A stretch of DNA of 64,000 bases from Hepsetus odoe (GCA_017165825.1 CM029384.1:17979067-18043066), one strand, 5' to 3'. Shown: positions 10,101 to 21,905, numbered from the stretch's first letter. Notes: generated from the letters alone by a model not told the origin. Numbers and translations are program-made.

Positions 10101-13100
10101 TGCACACATTCAAATAAACATATTTATACAAACAATTTCAATGTTTATTGGCCATAGCAATCTTGTACCTTAATTTATGTGATATTATAGTGGTGTACAT
10201 TTTGTAGGTACATGATTAGTGACTGCTACCATACAAGTGAAAGTGACTAATTATCATTGTGAAACAGCACAGCACACAGTGAAACACAACAAAATGCTTT
10301 CACTACCTTTCACCCATACACATGCAGTAGGGGGCAGCTATTGAAACCACCCGGGGTCAGTGAGGGAGACAGTACCTTGCTCAAGGGTATCTCAGGGCAT
10401 CTCAGGGCAACCTACTGGTCTCGGATTCTAACCCTTGACGTTCTGATCCTGGGGCCTCGTCCCTAAACACTAGGCCACCCCAAAAATAAGAAATGCTTCA
10501 CGATTTTGCGTGTCATCCTTGCACAGGGACCATGCTAATCTACTCTGTATCACTACAATTTTAGTATATGTGCTGCCGTAGCAAACTGGCTATACAATAA
10601 ACGGGAAACTAGTATTAATATCTTGAACACAGTTGAAAATGAATATTTAGCTTAAGATATAAATGATATGACAGTGATTTTAGGATTACATTGAAACATG
10701 TTAAGAAGACACTAATTCTGCATAAATGAAATGACACACTGACGATGATGATGTCATTAGAAGCTGATGTGGGAAACGGCAACATTAATGAATAAAGGAA
10801 AATCACCGCTGCTGAGAAACAAGTCAAACATCTACTTGAAGTCACACTTCCGGAAATCTTGGTGGAATACCTATATATATTTTAAAGTGTAATGGTAAAA
10901 CTGGGTCAACTGCCATACTGCCAACTGCATGACCTTACTTGAGCACTTAAACTTATTAAGTTTATTTCGGAAGCCATTACCGCTGAAGGCTGGGTAGCAA
11001 CAGGCTTTACCCACCCACCCACCCACACACGCGCACACACACGCACGCACAGGGATTTCGTGAAGCAGCAGAATTAAGGTTTAAGCGGTAAAATGACACA
11101 AGAAGCCTAAAAAAGGAAAGAAATCTATCATAAGTTCAGGCCGATAACAAAGAATAGCATTTAGCATGATACACTGAAGAACCACTGTGCTAGATGGGGA
11201 ATACTGTGCACGTCATGCTTGGTTTTAAAATCAACCAACCACCGTTCATGAATTTGGCATCCGGCCTGTGTTTATTAACAGGTGCAAGAACAACTGACCC
11301 ACAAATCCTCCCTCGTATGTCCCCATCCATATTTCAACACTAATTCCACAGGACTGTCGAAAATCTCTGCACTTCCAGAATGGAATTCGCCAAACTCACC
11401 GCCAAACTGCTCAGCTTTTAACACATCCAAGTACTAAAACACTGTGCACATCTACCGGTTATATAGAATATATATAATGTACACAGGGTAATAAGGATGT
11501 GCCCAACGCCAAACGCTCCTGTCTTCTCTCGGATTGTTACGGTATCGGTTTTTGACATTACTTCATTTATTTAGTAGGTACTGCATGTTGTACTGGAACA
11601 TCTGCTCTTTTGTGGACAGAGCGAGCACTTGGTCTTGTGATGAGTTTAACATCACTGATAAGCCGTGAATTCTGAGAAAAGCCATACTTAGAAGGACATA
11701 TAAAGTGAATCAAATTGTTCAGACCACTTTATGGGGGCACATTTGCACTCCTGAAAGTTCTCCCAAGCACTCAACCCAGCTTATAATTAAGACTAGGTCG
11801 TTTCCCTGATGCTCAGATAATATTAAAGAGACTGTCAACTTATTTAACATATTTTTCCATGTAGTTATGTTCTGTTAAAGAACAATGTTGCTCATTTTGA
11901 CTGTGAGATACTGCACACACATCCTCTGTTGGACCTGAGCGGGTGTGACTTTCTTGAAAGACACTGATAAAGTTTTTCTTAAAATTAAGAGTGAATTCCC
12001 CCCCCATCCCCATCAACTAACCACAGCATGGTATCCTCAGCTGAGCCTGAAGCACTATGATAGAGTGAGCAAGCAGTTCGGAACCTGCTGTATGGATGGA
12101 GAACAACCTTTACTAAAGTTATTTTAAAAGGAATACGCAGTTACATGTGTTAACATTAAGTGAAATTAAACCTCTGCTTTTCACCCACACACAACGTTCA
12201 GAGGGCAGCTATTTGAATTGCCCGTGGAGCAGTAATGGGGACAGTACCATGCTCAAGGATACCTCAGGGAACCTACTGGTATGGGATTCGAACGCATGAG
12301 CTTCTGATCCTTGGGCCAATTCTTCAACCACTAGGCCACTGCTGACAAAATAATTGCACCAACAGTAAGTCTCCCTTGAGTTTCTTCTGTTTTAGCTTGT
12401 TATGCAAGTTGTTTTCATTGAATCATGTCTGCTGTGCTCTGCACTGATGGATTCATCAAGAACCATATTCTTGTGTTATTGTACTATCTGTTTGGATGAA
12501 GTCTTGATGTTCCAATGCAAAGTAACAAGTGTGTTTGAAAATGTAAGGAGCAGATAGTGGATTTTTCTGTATCTGTAGGGAGTAAAAGTAACAAAGTTGT
12601 CAAAATCAGCACGTCAATAAGCACAGAGAGGCTCTTCACCTGTTGATAGTAAAAGATCTGTAGATATTTCAGCCTTGTTGCTCTAGTCTTATAGTCTTAA
12701 TCCAATATAACAAGCTTGCGAGTGCCATTCTGCACTGAATACATTCTCCAACAAACCCTTTGGCACCAGTACTGGACTGGGTCACAGGACGAGCATTGTA
12801 TTCAGTGTGTAGGCGCAACGTCCCATCAGCCGAGATGACGCATTACTTAGAGATGGCACAAACTGCACCCAGAAGGCTAATTAGAGACTGTCCCAAGTGT
12901 GCCTGTGTGTGTGTGTGTGTGTGTGTGAGGGAGAGAGAGTGGGTTTGCATTTCACAGTATAAAATGTCATCAATTTCCTGCTACTCTGACTATTTAAACC
13001 ATAAATGATTAAGCGTATTGCTGAATTTCACAGGCAATTTTTTTTGTAAGTCTCAAAATAGGCTGGGGAAATTCCTTCCTTTGTAGCATAGAGAACAACC

Positions 13101-16100
13101 TTTTCCAATATTTCTCAAATCCTACACTGGAACTGCTCCTTCTATATAAAACACATTAATACTTACTTCATGTAAATGTTTAATTTCAAGCGTTACACTA
13201 TAATAAGACTAATAATTTTGGCTTTGCAAAGGACAGTGGCTAATATCTCCCATTCCCTCCAACTAACGGTGTTGACAGTGCTGCAATCCCAAGTAGTTCT
13301 GGAAAATCATTTGGTAGACATATTTCACATTAACATATTAGGCTTATCCTAATAGTTGTGGCACAGCATATAAATATACAGGTCGGTGTTCACTTGTTAA
13401 TTCTGAATTGGAGGGTTGAACCGGGTGTGTCCGCTGTCCCAAACACACAACTGCGATGCCAAGTACAAGCACGAAGGTCTACATTACCATTAACTTCAAT
13501 TAATGCTGCAATAAATGCTTGTCTGCTCGTCATACAGCCGAATCAACTTCACAAAGATCAAATTTAAATTGACAAGAGACATCTGGAAACACAATCAAAA
13601 GGGTCATACAGATGTTTTACCAGTAGAGATTTATTCCCCCCATCACTTTGGACCCCTCCCCCTTCAATCGCTGCACTTTCTCTCAGCTGCTACGACATAT
13701 TCTGTGTGTTTACTCTTGGTAGCATTAGACTCTTATATAAACGAACGGCAGGACACGATCTTTAATGGTGTCTAAATGTCTGCATTTCAGTACCTTTAAC
13801 CAAACACGCGCTGTATGTCCAAGAATAGACATAGAATAGAAGAGGCCACCTGATTAGTGAATTCTGCTACGTTAAGGTGCCACCTTTGCACCACTGCCAA
13901 CCAGTTGTGTGCACACAGCTTATATTATTACTGAATAAGCATCTGCAATAAAATAGGATGCTCTGGGGCAGCAACAGTCACACCATGCCCACTACTGAGC
14001 ATTTTCAATGATGGGATTGGGGGTTGACTAGTGTGTAGGATACTAACCTATGGACCAAGAGGTCACGGGTTCGAATCCCATACTCAGCACTACCACCACT
14101 GAGCGAAACCCTTAAGGGAGACTGCCCTGTAATCGGGAAACGGAAGTTGCTCTGGATATGAGCGTCTGCTAAATGCCATGAATGCTCTTCTGTGTTTATA
14201 GCAGACCACTGCTACTATATAGGATGCAGAAGTGTCGAATTTGTCTTCAGTCTGAACAGAGAGCAGTTGAAGACCCACATCCGTTTCAGTACTAAAGCCC
14301 AGCTATCAACGATCCAATTAACTGCTCGGTCATTCACACACGTTCTCAAGTCATCATCATTTTTGACCACGGTGATATTTAGCTGCCAGTCACAAAGTAT
14401 GTGGAAAAGAGAAGCAACAGAAGCTGGCTTGCCGAGTGGGAGAAATTCCAACACCGGGAGGTCAGAGGAACATTTGGCCAATCAGCAAGAAGGAGAATAG
14501 ATTCCACAGCAGGCAGCTGTTAGCAGCACAGGAGAGGAAAGCAAGAATAAGGAATGTTCTTGAGTACTTTCCCTTTTCAGCCTGTACACTCAATACCAAG
14601 TGCATCTCTTGCCTCAAAATAACCCACAAGTTTGAGGCAGTGACCTCAACCACCCCAGCGCAGCCCATGGACAAGTAGGAAACGTCCAAAATACATGTTC
14701 CAAGGGTCAAGTGTGAACACACGATTATAACACTCAGTCGAACACAAATACAGCCGAGACCGTAGGAGTAGGTTCCGGTTACCAGTGACTTTCGGCATCT
14801 TGGGAAAAAATCTGTTTGCCAAAACGGGCCTCTGTGTATTTTGCTCCCACTTCCTCATGCTCACACATTGCCTTGTAAGGAAGCCTGCAGCTCTGGAACA
14901 AAGCAAGCTTGATGAGGTGGGCTTAGGTAAGAGTGGGTAGAAAATGCCAGAACAGGAGCTGAGTGATGCAGATGGAATGCACTGTTTATTATAAAGGAAC
15001 GTCAGGCATGAAGCTTTTAGCTTCAACTAAATTATAACTCGGGAATAAAGCTTCACCGTATTAAAACTCACAGGTTAATTCAATCTTGGTCATGAAATGT
15101 TGCTTTTTTAGACCCTGAAACTTTTTTAAAATGGTTTTATGGGCTGGTGGTGTTGCTTGAGGGAAAGACTTCCCAATACTTTTCCAATATTTCTCTCGTC
15201 TTACACTCTTGATTGTTAATTTCATAACTTTTTTGTTTTACGTAAAACATGACCCTATAAGGGCAAGAATTATTTTTTTTTTGCTACTATTATTATCTTC
15301 CATCCTCAAAAACATCTGAAGGCATTAGCTATGCTGTTCTTCTCACTATAGGTAAAACTAGATCTTCTGTCTTTGAAGGCTTGCCATAATGCATAAAGCA
15401 GTGCTGGTTTATTGTGCGTGGGTATTAATTTGCATGCATTTCTCAGAATCGTCAGATCTGACATTCACATTTGGTAGTGAAGAAGAGACAATATACAAAG
15501 GCAAGCGAAATTCAAGCCTGTGCTTCAGGCTCCTGAACTATACTTCCATGATGGGGAGGAGGGAGCGAGAGAACATAGAAACCTGAGAGTGTCTAACAGG
15601 CAGCATGCTTTCCTGACATGTAAAAGGTCAAAGATCCAGATTAGGAGGTTTGGGGGGGCAAGGAGGTCAGGTCAAGGAGGTCTGTCTCTTTCCCTGAGAT
15701 TGACAAGTGAAAAGAAGTCAACTGTTACGCAATCAGACTTTCCTCCCATGCATAATCCCAAATAATATACGCAAAAGGCCACATAAGAAGCGTGGAAGAA
15801 AGAATCATGGCGGTGATGTCACAACCATGAAATTTGATCAAACGATTAACAGTCGTGTATTAGTGTAATTAGAATTACCAGGTGAATTGGCTTGTTTCGT
15901 ACAAGACAAACAACCTATACTGAATAAAAAGTGCATATTGGATGAACTCTTTCTGAATAAGCGATTAAGCAAAATTCACAACACGAAACAGGAAATCTTT
16001 TTTAATTCATGAACACATTTTCACTACTGAACTTTTTTTTTCCAGAATGAGTCTGAATTTTGCAGTAATCCTTGCAAAGACGTGGCCCAATTGATAAATG

Positions 16101-19100
16101 ATCATATTTTTGTACATTTAGTTTGAGTTATTTTTGCAAAGCAGTAACTCAGTATCGATGTTTAAATATGTTTAAAGTGAAAGTGAAAGCGACAACCCTC
16201 GTCATTGCAAGGTCACAGCACAGCACACATGAACCACAACGAAATTGGACCTCTGCATTTAACCCATGCACACAAACACCGTGCAGCAGTGGGCAGCTAT
16301 TGAAAGCGCCCGGGGAGCAGTGACGGGGACGGTACCTTGCTCAAGGGTACCTCAGGGCAACCTACTTGTGAGGGAACCAACAATCATCCGATGCTGGGGC
16401 AACTCCCTAACCACTAGGCCATCGCTGCCTTCAAAATGTCTTTACAAAGGCAACCCTCTACCTTTTTCATCCCCCGTTATGAATCCAGTGGAGTGTAAGC
16501 ATCTGCTGACCGTTACGGACAGCTGTTGGGAAATTCTTTTTCTGTGAGCAAATGGTCCGCCGTACGGTTGTTCATATGGGAGTCTCATGATATGAGCCAC
16601 CTTCCACGGCCAATTAGTCACTAAAGCAGTATAAAAGCTAGTGCGTTATCACACACGACAGAATGGCTTTAAAAAACCGGGTAGTGCGCCCTCCCTTTCT
16701 GCACATGATGGAAAACTGAACTGAAGAGAAAAGAGAGTGTCGAGATGGAACATGAGTCTGCAGCTTTACAAGGTGGTGTGAGGTAACAGGACCAGAAGGT
16801 GTTGAGGGATTCCTCAAACTCCCTCTAAGAGCCACGTAAAAGGACATACAGATCCCAGGGCCAGATTAAGTGGCACTGTGGACAAAAGAGCATCGTCGGT
16901 GCTGATTGGAGTAAAAACACACAAATCTGAAAATGCCCATCAAACGGAGCTTGAGCTTTACAACCCTTTAACTTTTTTTGAGCAAGCTCAGGGTTACTCC
17001 TGAGGCAGCCATGATGTCAAACATGTTCTTGATGAGACTTTGAAGATGGATGGATGGATGGATAGAGACTTTGAAGAATATACTATAAATAAGAAACATG
17101 GATTAGCCCTCTGCTTTGCTTAATTGAAGTGCTTTGCATACTTCTCCTGCCTAAAGTAGTTTGCATCTGACAATGCTTTTCTTTTTGTCATATGTTGTGG
17201 CTTGCCATCAAGCCTAAAGCTACTTTACCACAGGTGAGCAGAAACGCTGAAAGGGTCAGATGGAGGTGATGGGGAGTGTTTTGCAAGCCTTGAGTTCAGC
17301 CAGGCCACTGACAAGCTGTTCCTTCTTGATACTGGAGGGGCACGCACACACACAGGCCCCAGTTTGCACCTAGCAGACAAATCTTAGTGTCTCAGCGTAA
17401 AAACAGTGAAAGGAAAAGGAACAAGGGACGCTCTGTGGAGAAGTGGAGGCCGCGCAAAGTAAAAAATGATTCTGTTTTCTTGATGACCCAAATAAAGGCT
17501 GCACAGAGCTTGCAGCAAAGACCAGCAGGCACATGCACGGACCTTTAGTTAGGCCACATTAATACCACAGGGTCCTGCGAAGGGCTTCAGGCAGGGACGT
17601 TCGATGACGGTTCAGAAATAAGAGTCTAGCACAGTTGGCTGATTTTCCTGCTCAACCAAACATACTAGACCTAATGGTGGCTGAGATGGCCAAAATACAT
17701 CATGATGCTTCAAGGCTTTTCCTCAATACATGATACACCTCACTGCATTTTTTTCTCAGGTCTGAAATGTTTGACATAAACAAACAGGAACCAGTACTGC
17801 TCTTTAGGCAAAAATGTGTAATTGGACAGTGTTCTTACTGATGATGTTCAAAAACACTCTGATGTTAGGTCAAATTTATTTCCCACTTCTAAGTATTGAG
17901 TTGCATCAGCTGTGTTTAGACTGATAAATTGCAGCACTGGCCTAAGGCCCTCTATGACCAACCGGCCTATGGCTGGACATCCTTAAAAGTCTGACCAACA
18001 CAAGTGGACATCGTGAACGATGCTTCTTCTGGTGCAGTTACAGCCACATGCATCAAGCAGAGGATAGATCTTGATCACATTTATTGGAAATGGATGCCCT
18101 TTTCTGTGTCCACAGCCTGCTGGGTGCTGACTAGCAGAAGAGAGGACCCACAACTATCTCAAGCTGAAGGTTATTTGATGCTAGAATTATCTTCTCCTCT
18201 TTCCTGGCAGCTCCGTCTTCGACATCCTCCTCCCAATTTAATCCTCGTCTCTCCTCTGGACATGTCCCAACCAGCGCAACCTTGCTTCTCTAACTTTGTT
18301 TCTAAATCATCTAACCTGAGCTGTCCCTCTAATATACACATTTCTAATCCTGTCCATCCTCGTCACACCCAACGCAAAATCTCAGCGTCTTTGACGCCTC
18401 CAGCTCCGCCTCCTGTCTTTTCATCAGCACCATCATATGAAAAGTGAAAGTGACTATTCGCCATTGTGAGTACACACAGCACACAGTGAACCACCACGAA
18501 ATTTTGGGGCAAGTTAGTGAGTTGCCCCCGCATCGGAAGATTGTGGGTTCGATTCCCTCACAAGTAGGTTGCCCTGAGGTACCACTGAGCAAGGTGCCGT
18601 CACTGCTCCCTGGGCGCATTCAATAGCTGCCCACTGTTGCACGGTGTGTGCATGGGTTAAATGCAGAGGTCCAGTTTCGTTGTGGTTCACGTGTGCTGTG
18701 CTGTGACCTCGCAATGACAAGGGTTGTCACTTTCACTTTCTTTCACAAATTGGACCTCTGCATTTAACCCATGCAAACACTGTGCAGTGACAGGGACGGT
18801 ACCTTGCTCAAGGGTACCTCGGGGCAACCTACTAGTAAGAGCTTTGAACCCACAATCTTCCGATTCTGTGGCCGACTCCGTAAGCACTAGGCCACCTCTG
18901 CCCAGATCAACTTGTGTAGCAAAACTGCTCTCACCTCCGTTCTGTCAACCTTCTCTCTAACGAAACAGACACTGTGACACACACTGTACAAGAAAACTAG
19001 AGCTAACACAACGGACATCTTGAAGCATGACTTTATTCTGAATTTACTTTTTCTGTACTGCACAATTTAACATCAGTAACTGAGATGATTTCTAATCCTC

Positions 19101-20700
19101 ATATATGGTGATGTTAAAGTCAATTTTCACAAATTTCCCACCCCAGAACTCCTGTATCGATGGATTACTGGACTGAATAAGGTCCAGCGTTTGCACAGTT
19201 GATATTTTGACCACACATAGTAGGACACAGGGGTACTTACAGTCTTATCAAAAGAATGATCTCTAGAAATGTACGTGCTTTTTACAACAGAAGGTTTGAT
19301 TTGGGATGCAGTTCATGGCTGGACTTACTTTTGAAACAACGATTGTTCACTTTTTAGCGCGTCATACTGTCGGTTGTGATGTAATTTGCACACTGTACAC
19401 AATATAATAGTCAGCTACAGCTCAGCAGCTACTAATTGGAGTAGAAGTACGAGAGACACATGCATACACATTCACATGCTCCCCTTTCCTGAGATGTGTC
19501 AAAGTGTGCTATTGAACCACCCAGAGCAGGATCCATGGGGAATCATCTGATCATTAAAACATCTGTATCTGCTCTGGAGAACCTGCTTTACATTGCTGTG
19601 GCCTTCAGAGAACACGAAGGATGGACTGGACCACAAAGCAAGAGTTAAATTAAGTGATCTGGCCAGTGGCGTGCGTGTATCTGACAAAGTCCATCTGATC
19701 CGGTTAATCATCAACACACGCAGGAGGGCGAGTTTAGGCAAGCTCGCGTCCAGGAGGGCGAGTTTAGGCACGCTCGCGTCCAGGAGGGCGAGTTTAGGCA
19801 CGCTCGGGTCGAGGTGGGAGAGCTTAGTTAAACTCGTGTTGAAGAAGAGAGGGACAGTCACACATTTCTACGCTTTAAAAAAATGTGCGGCTGTTTCAGC
19901 CGCCCATCCTAAACTCTGAACCCTGTTAGTTCAGGTTTAAGAATTAAAGTCTGACTTCAGCGGACAGTAGAGCGGTGTCATGTTTCCACAAATTCTCAGC
20001 TTTCCCACACTGAATAAAACCAGATGCTGCAGCTTTTTCAGATGGTGGTGTCACACTAGTCAGTGGTCAGTATTCAGTCAGTGGGTAGTGTTCAGTCATT
20101 AGTGTTCCGTCAGTGGTCAGTATTTAGTCAGTGGTGAGTGTTCCGTCAGTGGACAGTATTCAGTCATTAGTCAGTGTTCAGTCAGTGGGTAGTATTCAGT
20201 CGTTAGTCAGTGTTCAGTCGTTGGTCAGTGTTCAGTCAGTGGTGAGTGATTGGTCAGTCATTAGCCAGTGGTCAGTCAGTGTTCAGTCCCTTTAAGCCGC
20301 CTTTCCTGCGCACGCTTTTATTGCACACCTGAGTCTTTCTGAGCCAATAATTCCACTTCCGCCCGAGTCCTTCGGTGGGCTGGTTCTGGGAGGTGGTGTG
20401 ACGCTGGTCTTTCTGTCTGTTGTTGTTGTTTTATTTGTTTGTTTTTTTTGTTTTTACCTGGACTTGTGTTTGAAGCAGTGAAGCGACTTCAGCTTCATCT
20501 GCGGCTCCGATCTCTTCAACAGGAGCTGAAGCAGGCGCGTCCTCTCTCCCCTCCAGCTCCCCGCTCCGACCCGCCTGCTCCTCCCGCTTCTGTCTGTCGG
20601 TTTTCGGCGCAGATTTCCTCGCAAAAATCGTCGAGGCGACAATGATGGCGATGATCGTGAAGAAAAGCGCGGTGAGAATGACAGTCGCCTCTATAGCCAT
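7183..20700 (-). CDS. mxra7: Matrix-remodelling-associated protein 7 (partial, 3' exon not seen)
   Basis: Coding exons on the minus strand are 20700-20458, 10027-8821 and 7300-7183. Their phases fit (0; then AAT G joined to AT; ending AG). Exon 1 starts with MAIEATVIL and carries one membrane segment at residues about 6-26, followed by basic and Lys/Glu-rich sequence. Exon 2 (402 codons) is a Pro/Glu/Ala/Val repeat with units such as VPEAAPEPLSEHTPEL. Exon 3 encodes 40 residues ending ARMTKEELEEEQR, which matches the conserved C-terminal block of vertebrate MXRA7. The terminal exon that normally follows is not in the window. Human MXRA7 is about 200 residues; this product exceeds 520, nearly all because of exon 2. 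The family is a single-pass membrane protein of unclear function linked to tissue remodelling. Splicing of exon 2 is inferred from a CTTTGCAG acceptor, a GTATAG donor and an open frame. Confidence 0.85.
7301..8820 (-). other. mxra7 intron 2
   Basis: The intron is bounded by donor GTATAG at 8820 and acceptor TCTCCCTTAG ending at 7301 (minus strand). Apart from the solo LTR it shows an A-run at 7833-7846 and no recognisable gene. Confidence 0.7.
7979..8359 (+). mobile_element. Solo LTR of an LTR retrotransposon
   Basis: The element begins TGTCACGTGTG and ends CCGTTACA, so it has the TG...CA termini of an LTR. A perfect 5-bp duplication, ATAAT, lies at 7974-7978 and 8360-8364. Inside are a TATA-like CTATTTAAG near 8138 and a polyadenylation signal AATAAA near 8295, in the order expected for U3-R-U5 on the plus strand. 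A (CAGT)n run lies at 8209-8241. No internal gag/pol region remains, so this is the product of LTR-LTR recombination. It sits in mxra7 intron 2, antisense to the gene. Confidence 0.85.
8821..10027 (-). repeat. mxra7 exon 2: 48-bp tandem repeat coding for Pro/Glu-rich tract
   Basis: The core from about 8940 to 9650 is made of 48-bp units (16 codons, PLSEHTPELVPEAAPE) mixed with 24-bp half units (VPEAAPVQ). The flanks (9650-10027 and 8821-8940) are decayed forms of the same pattern with SEP, PEP and VPE triplets. The frame stays open across all 402 codons on the minus strand. The two other long frames on the plus strand are by-products of the repeat. The matching part of MXRA7 in other vertebrates is a much shorter acidic, Pro-rich linker, so this looks like a local expansion of the linker. 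Confidence 0.8.
10237..10491 (-). mobile_element. SINE-A, 3' half of a U6-SINE chimera
   Basis: On the minus strand it runs from TGGGGTGGCCTAGTG through TTGCCCTGAGATGCCC to a tail made of AGTCACTTTCACTT. Its 5' head is joined without spacer to the U-tract of a U6 pseudogene at 10492. The sequence ATACAA flanks the combined unit on both sides (10231-10236 and 10592-10597), which points to one insertion event. Confidence 0.85.
10492..10590 (-). pseudogene. U6 snRNA pseudogene fused to a SINE
   Basis: On the minus strand the sequence follows vertebrate U6 snRNA from its 5' stem (CTACGGCAGCACATATACTA) through GATTAGCATGG and CAAGGATGACACGCAAA to the terminal TTATTTTT, 99 bases. U6 is the catalytic-core RNA of the spliceosome. 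Here the ACAGAGA box that pairs with the 5' splice site reads ACAGAGT and there are about a dozen other changes, so it is not expected to function. No upstream U6 promoter (PSE/TATA) was recognised. Its 3' end abuts SINE-A in the same orientation, which is the layout of template-switch chimeras made by LINE reverse transcriptase. Confidence 0.88.
12155..12347 (-). mobile_element. SINE-A copy
   Basis: Reading on the plus strand, the antisense hallmarks are GTGAAATTAAACCTCTGC, ACAGTACCATGCTCAAGG, a B-box-like GGGATTCGAACGCATG and ACTAGGCCACTGCTG. The extreme 3' tail is partly lost. Confidence 0.8.
14018..14184 (+). mobile_element. SINE-B copy
   Basis: The head has GGTTGACTAGTGTGTAGGAT and the B box GGGTTCGAATCCC. 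The 3' part has CTCTGGATATGAGCGTCTGC and ends near CTAAATGCCATGAATG. It is shorter than the copy at 520. Confidence 0.8.
16168..16432 (-). mobile_element. SINE-A copy
   Basis: This is a nearly complete antisense copy. It starts with AAAGTGAAAGTGAAAGCGAC, passes through GAACCACAACGAAATTGGAC and GGTACCTTGCTCAAGGGTAC, and ends with ACTAGGCCATCGCTGCC. Confidence 0.85.
18165..18430 (-). mobile_element. LINE fragment (same family as 54,945-55,985)
   Basis: The minus strand encodes the C-terminal landmarks of a fish non-LTR element: a WLGHVQ-like word and GRRMSKTELPGKRRE. The plus strand shows GTCCATCCTCGTCACACCCA, which also occurs in related form at 55,218-55,240. Several stops and frameshifts make it inactive. 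Clade (RTE-like or other) is not settled. Confidence 0.65.
18437..18503 (-). mobile_element. SINE-A, 3' part of an interrupted copy
   Basis: Antisense SINE-A sequence (AAAAGTGAAAGTGACTATTC to CCACCACGAAATT) stops abruptly where a second, plus-strand SINE-A begins. It resumes at 18,745 with AAATTGGACCTCTGC. Confidence 0.8.
18504..18744 (+). mobile_element. SINE-A inserted into another SINE-A
   Basis: This is a plus-strand copy from GGGGCAAGTTAGTGAGTTGC to GGGTTGTCACTTTCACTTTC. AAATT is present at both edges (left within CACGAAATT, right in CACAAATTGG), which looks like the target duplication. The invader is therefore younger than the host copy. Confidence 0.8.
18745..18902 (-). mobile_element. 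SINE-A, 5' part of the interrupted copy
   Basis: This continues the host copy in antisense: TTGGACCTCTGCATTTAACC, GGTACCTTGCTCAAGGGTAC, then the head as ACTAGGCCACCTCTGCCC. Confidence 0.8.
19722..19838. repeat. 30-bp minisatellite
   Basis: About three and a half direct units of 30 bp (AGGAGGGCGAGTTTAGGCAC plus GCTCGCGTCC) lie in mxra7 intron 1. Because the unit is a multiple of three, frames stay open on both strands (LASRRASLGT on plus, DASVPKLALL on minus). These frames are unlikely to be genes. Confidence 0.85.
20050..20290. repeat. CAGT-rich degenerate tandem repeat
   Basis: The tract consists of variants of TCAGTGGTCAGTATTCAG and TCAGTCATTAGTGTTC in direct array. It begins about 170 bp inside mxra7 intron 1, close to the first exon, so length changes could affect nearby regulatory sequence. 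Confidence 0.85.
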
Positions 20701-20930
20701 GACTGCCGAGTGGAAGAAGAGCCTCGCAAAAAAGTGAAATGAGTGAACGCTAAGCTGATTACTGGACCATGGACGAGTCGAGCGTCTGTCGAGTCCCGCA
20801 GATTAACCAACTGAGCGCTGATCCGCGAACAGCAGCGCATCTCCGCTTCACTGGCGCACGTGGAGGCGCTGCGTCACACCAGCGCTACGCCCCTCGCGCT
20901 CCCATTGGTTGTTTTTTTTCGGGCCTATTT
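20701..20930 (-). promoter_or_regulatory. mxra7 promoter region
   Basis: The region upstream of the mxra7 start is GC-rich and has many CpGs, with an inverted CCAAT box (CCCATTGGTTG, 20900-20910). No TATA box stands out. The transcription start was not determined. Confidence 0.55.
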
Positions 20931-21037
20931 CTGTGTCTGGTCTTGCAGGTCCTGGGGGTCTAACGGTTTGGAAGTTCCCCTGATCAGATTCAGCCACTAA
21001 ACCTGGTATTGATTACCGCAGCTTTGAAGCGAATTGT

Positions 21038-21236
21038 AAGTGAAAGTGACTACTTATCATCGCGCATACACAGCACACCGTGACCTGCAGCCGAATCCAT
21101 TCTCAGACAGCGCAGCAGGGAACAGCCACACATCCCGTACTCAGGGAGCAGTGTTGGGGACGGTACCTTGCTCAAGGGTACCTTAAGAAAACCTGCTTAT
21201 GGGGATTAGTCTCTATGCACTAGGCCACCGCTGCTC
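21038..21236 (-). mobile_element. SINE-A copy
   Basis: Antisense copy starting AAGTGAAAGTGACTACTTAT, with GGTACCTTGCTCAAGGGTAC in the middle and the head as ACTAGGCCACCGCTGCTCC. The B-box region is partly deleted. Confidence 0.8.
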
Positions 21237-21905
21237 CAGCTGTGTTTCAGCCTGAACCCTGTCCTCCAGGACCACATCTGTGAGTCTCTGCTATAACTGG
21301 TCGGAGAGAGGAGAAATGGCTTGTTTACACCTGCAGGTGTGAACCTTTACAATCTTTCACGAGATGCCGGGCACATTTAAATCTCTGCGTTTTTAGATCT
21401 TTTTGGAAGATGGCTTCTCTACAGCTAGGTGTATGGGTCTGAAATAAACCTTCAACATCCTCGCCTTGCCTCTGGGAACCACGGATGAATTTTCAGACTG
21501 TTGGACTGCATTGTAAACAGTGCTGAAAAAAATAAAAGCTCAGACAGCTCAAAGACTTAGAAAGCTTTATTAAATCAATTCATCAACACCATCAATTTGT
21601 TTGCTTTGACTAAAGTGATAGCAAGGTATCGTTAAGTTTTGCACACCCAAATCCCGGTGGACCGAGTTTGGTTTGTTTGACCCCAGGGACTGAGACAGCA
21701 TTGAACAAAGAATGAAGTGAGCCCTCGATTATCACACCTCAGCCTAAAAACAACAGAACCTTTGATGCTCGCTGTTAGACGCGCAGGTAAAATAAAACCC
21801 TGAAATAAAGGATGGCTGTCATTCAAGAGTTTTACATTTTTTCACATTTGTTTTTCAACTCACAACCCACAGGCTTGTAACACTGGGTGCATTTTCAGTG
21901 GGTGG

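Larger units (their letters stand above)
10028..20457 (-). other. mxra7 intron 1
   Basis: This 10.4-kb intron lies between donor GTAAAA at 20457 and the acceptor after a (CT)n tract at 10030-10062. Besides the SINE, LINE, U6 and satellite features listed separately it holds simple repeats: (CCCA)n/(CA)n at 11008-11052, (GT)n at 12902-12927 and (GGAT)n at 17046-17063. The stretches 10600-12150, 12350-14010, 14190-16160, 16440-18160 and 18910-19700 show nothing I can name. Confidence 0.65.

Noticed and set aside
10492..10590. Functional U6 snRNA gene
   Set aside because: The ACAGAGA box and many other positions are changed, and the 3' end is fused to a SINE.
19722..19838. Possible CRISPR-like array
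   Set aside because: Units are contiguous without spacers and the genome is a vertebrate's; it is a minisatellite.
19499..19919. Frames of 108 and 120 codons on opposite strands
   Set aside because: Both run through the 30-bp minisatellite and stay open because the unit is a multiple of three.
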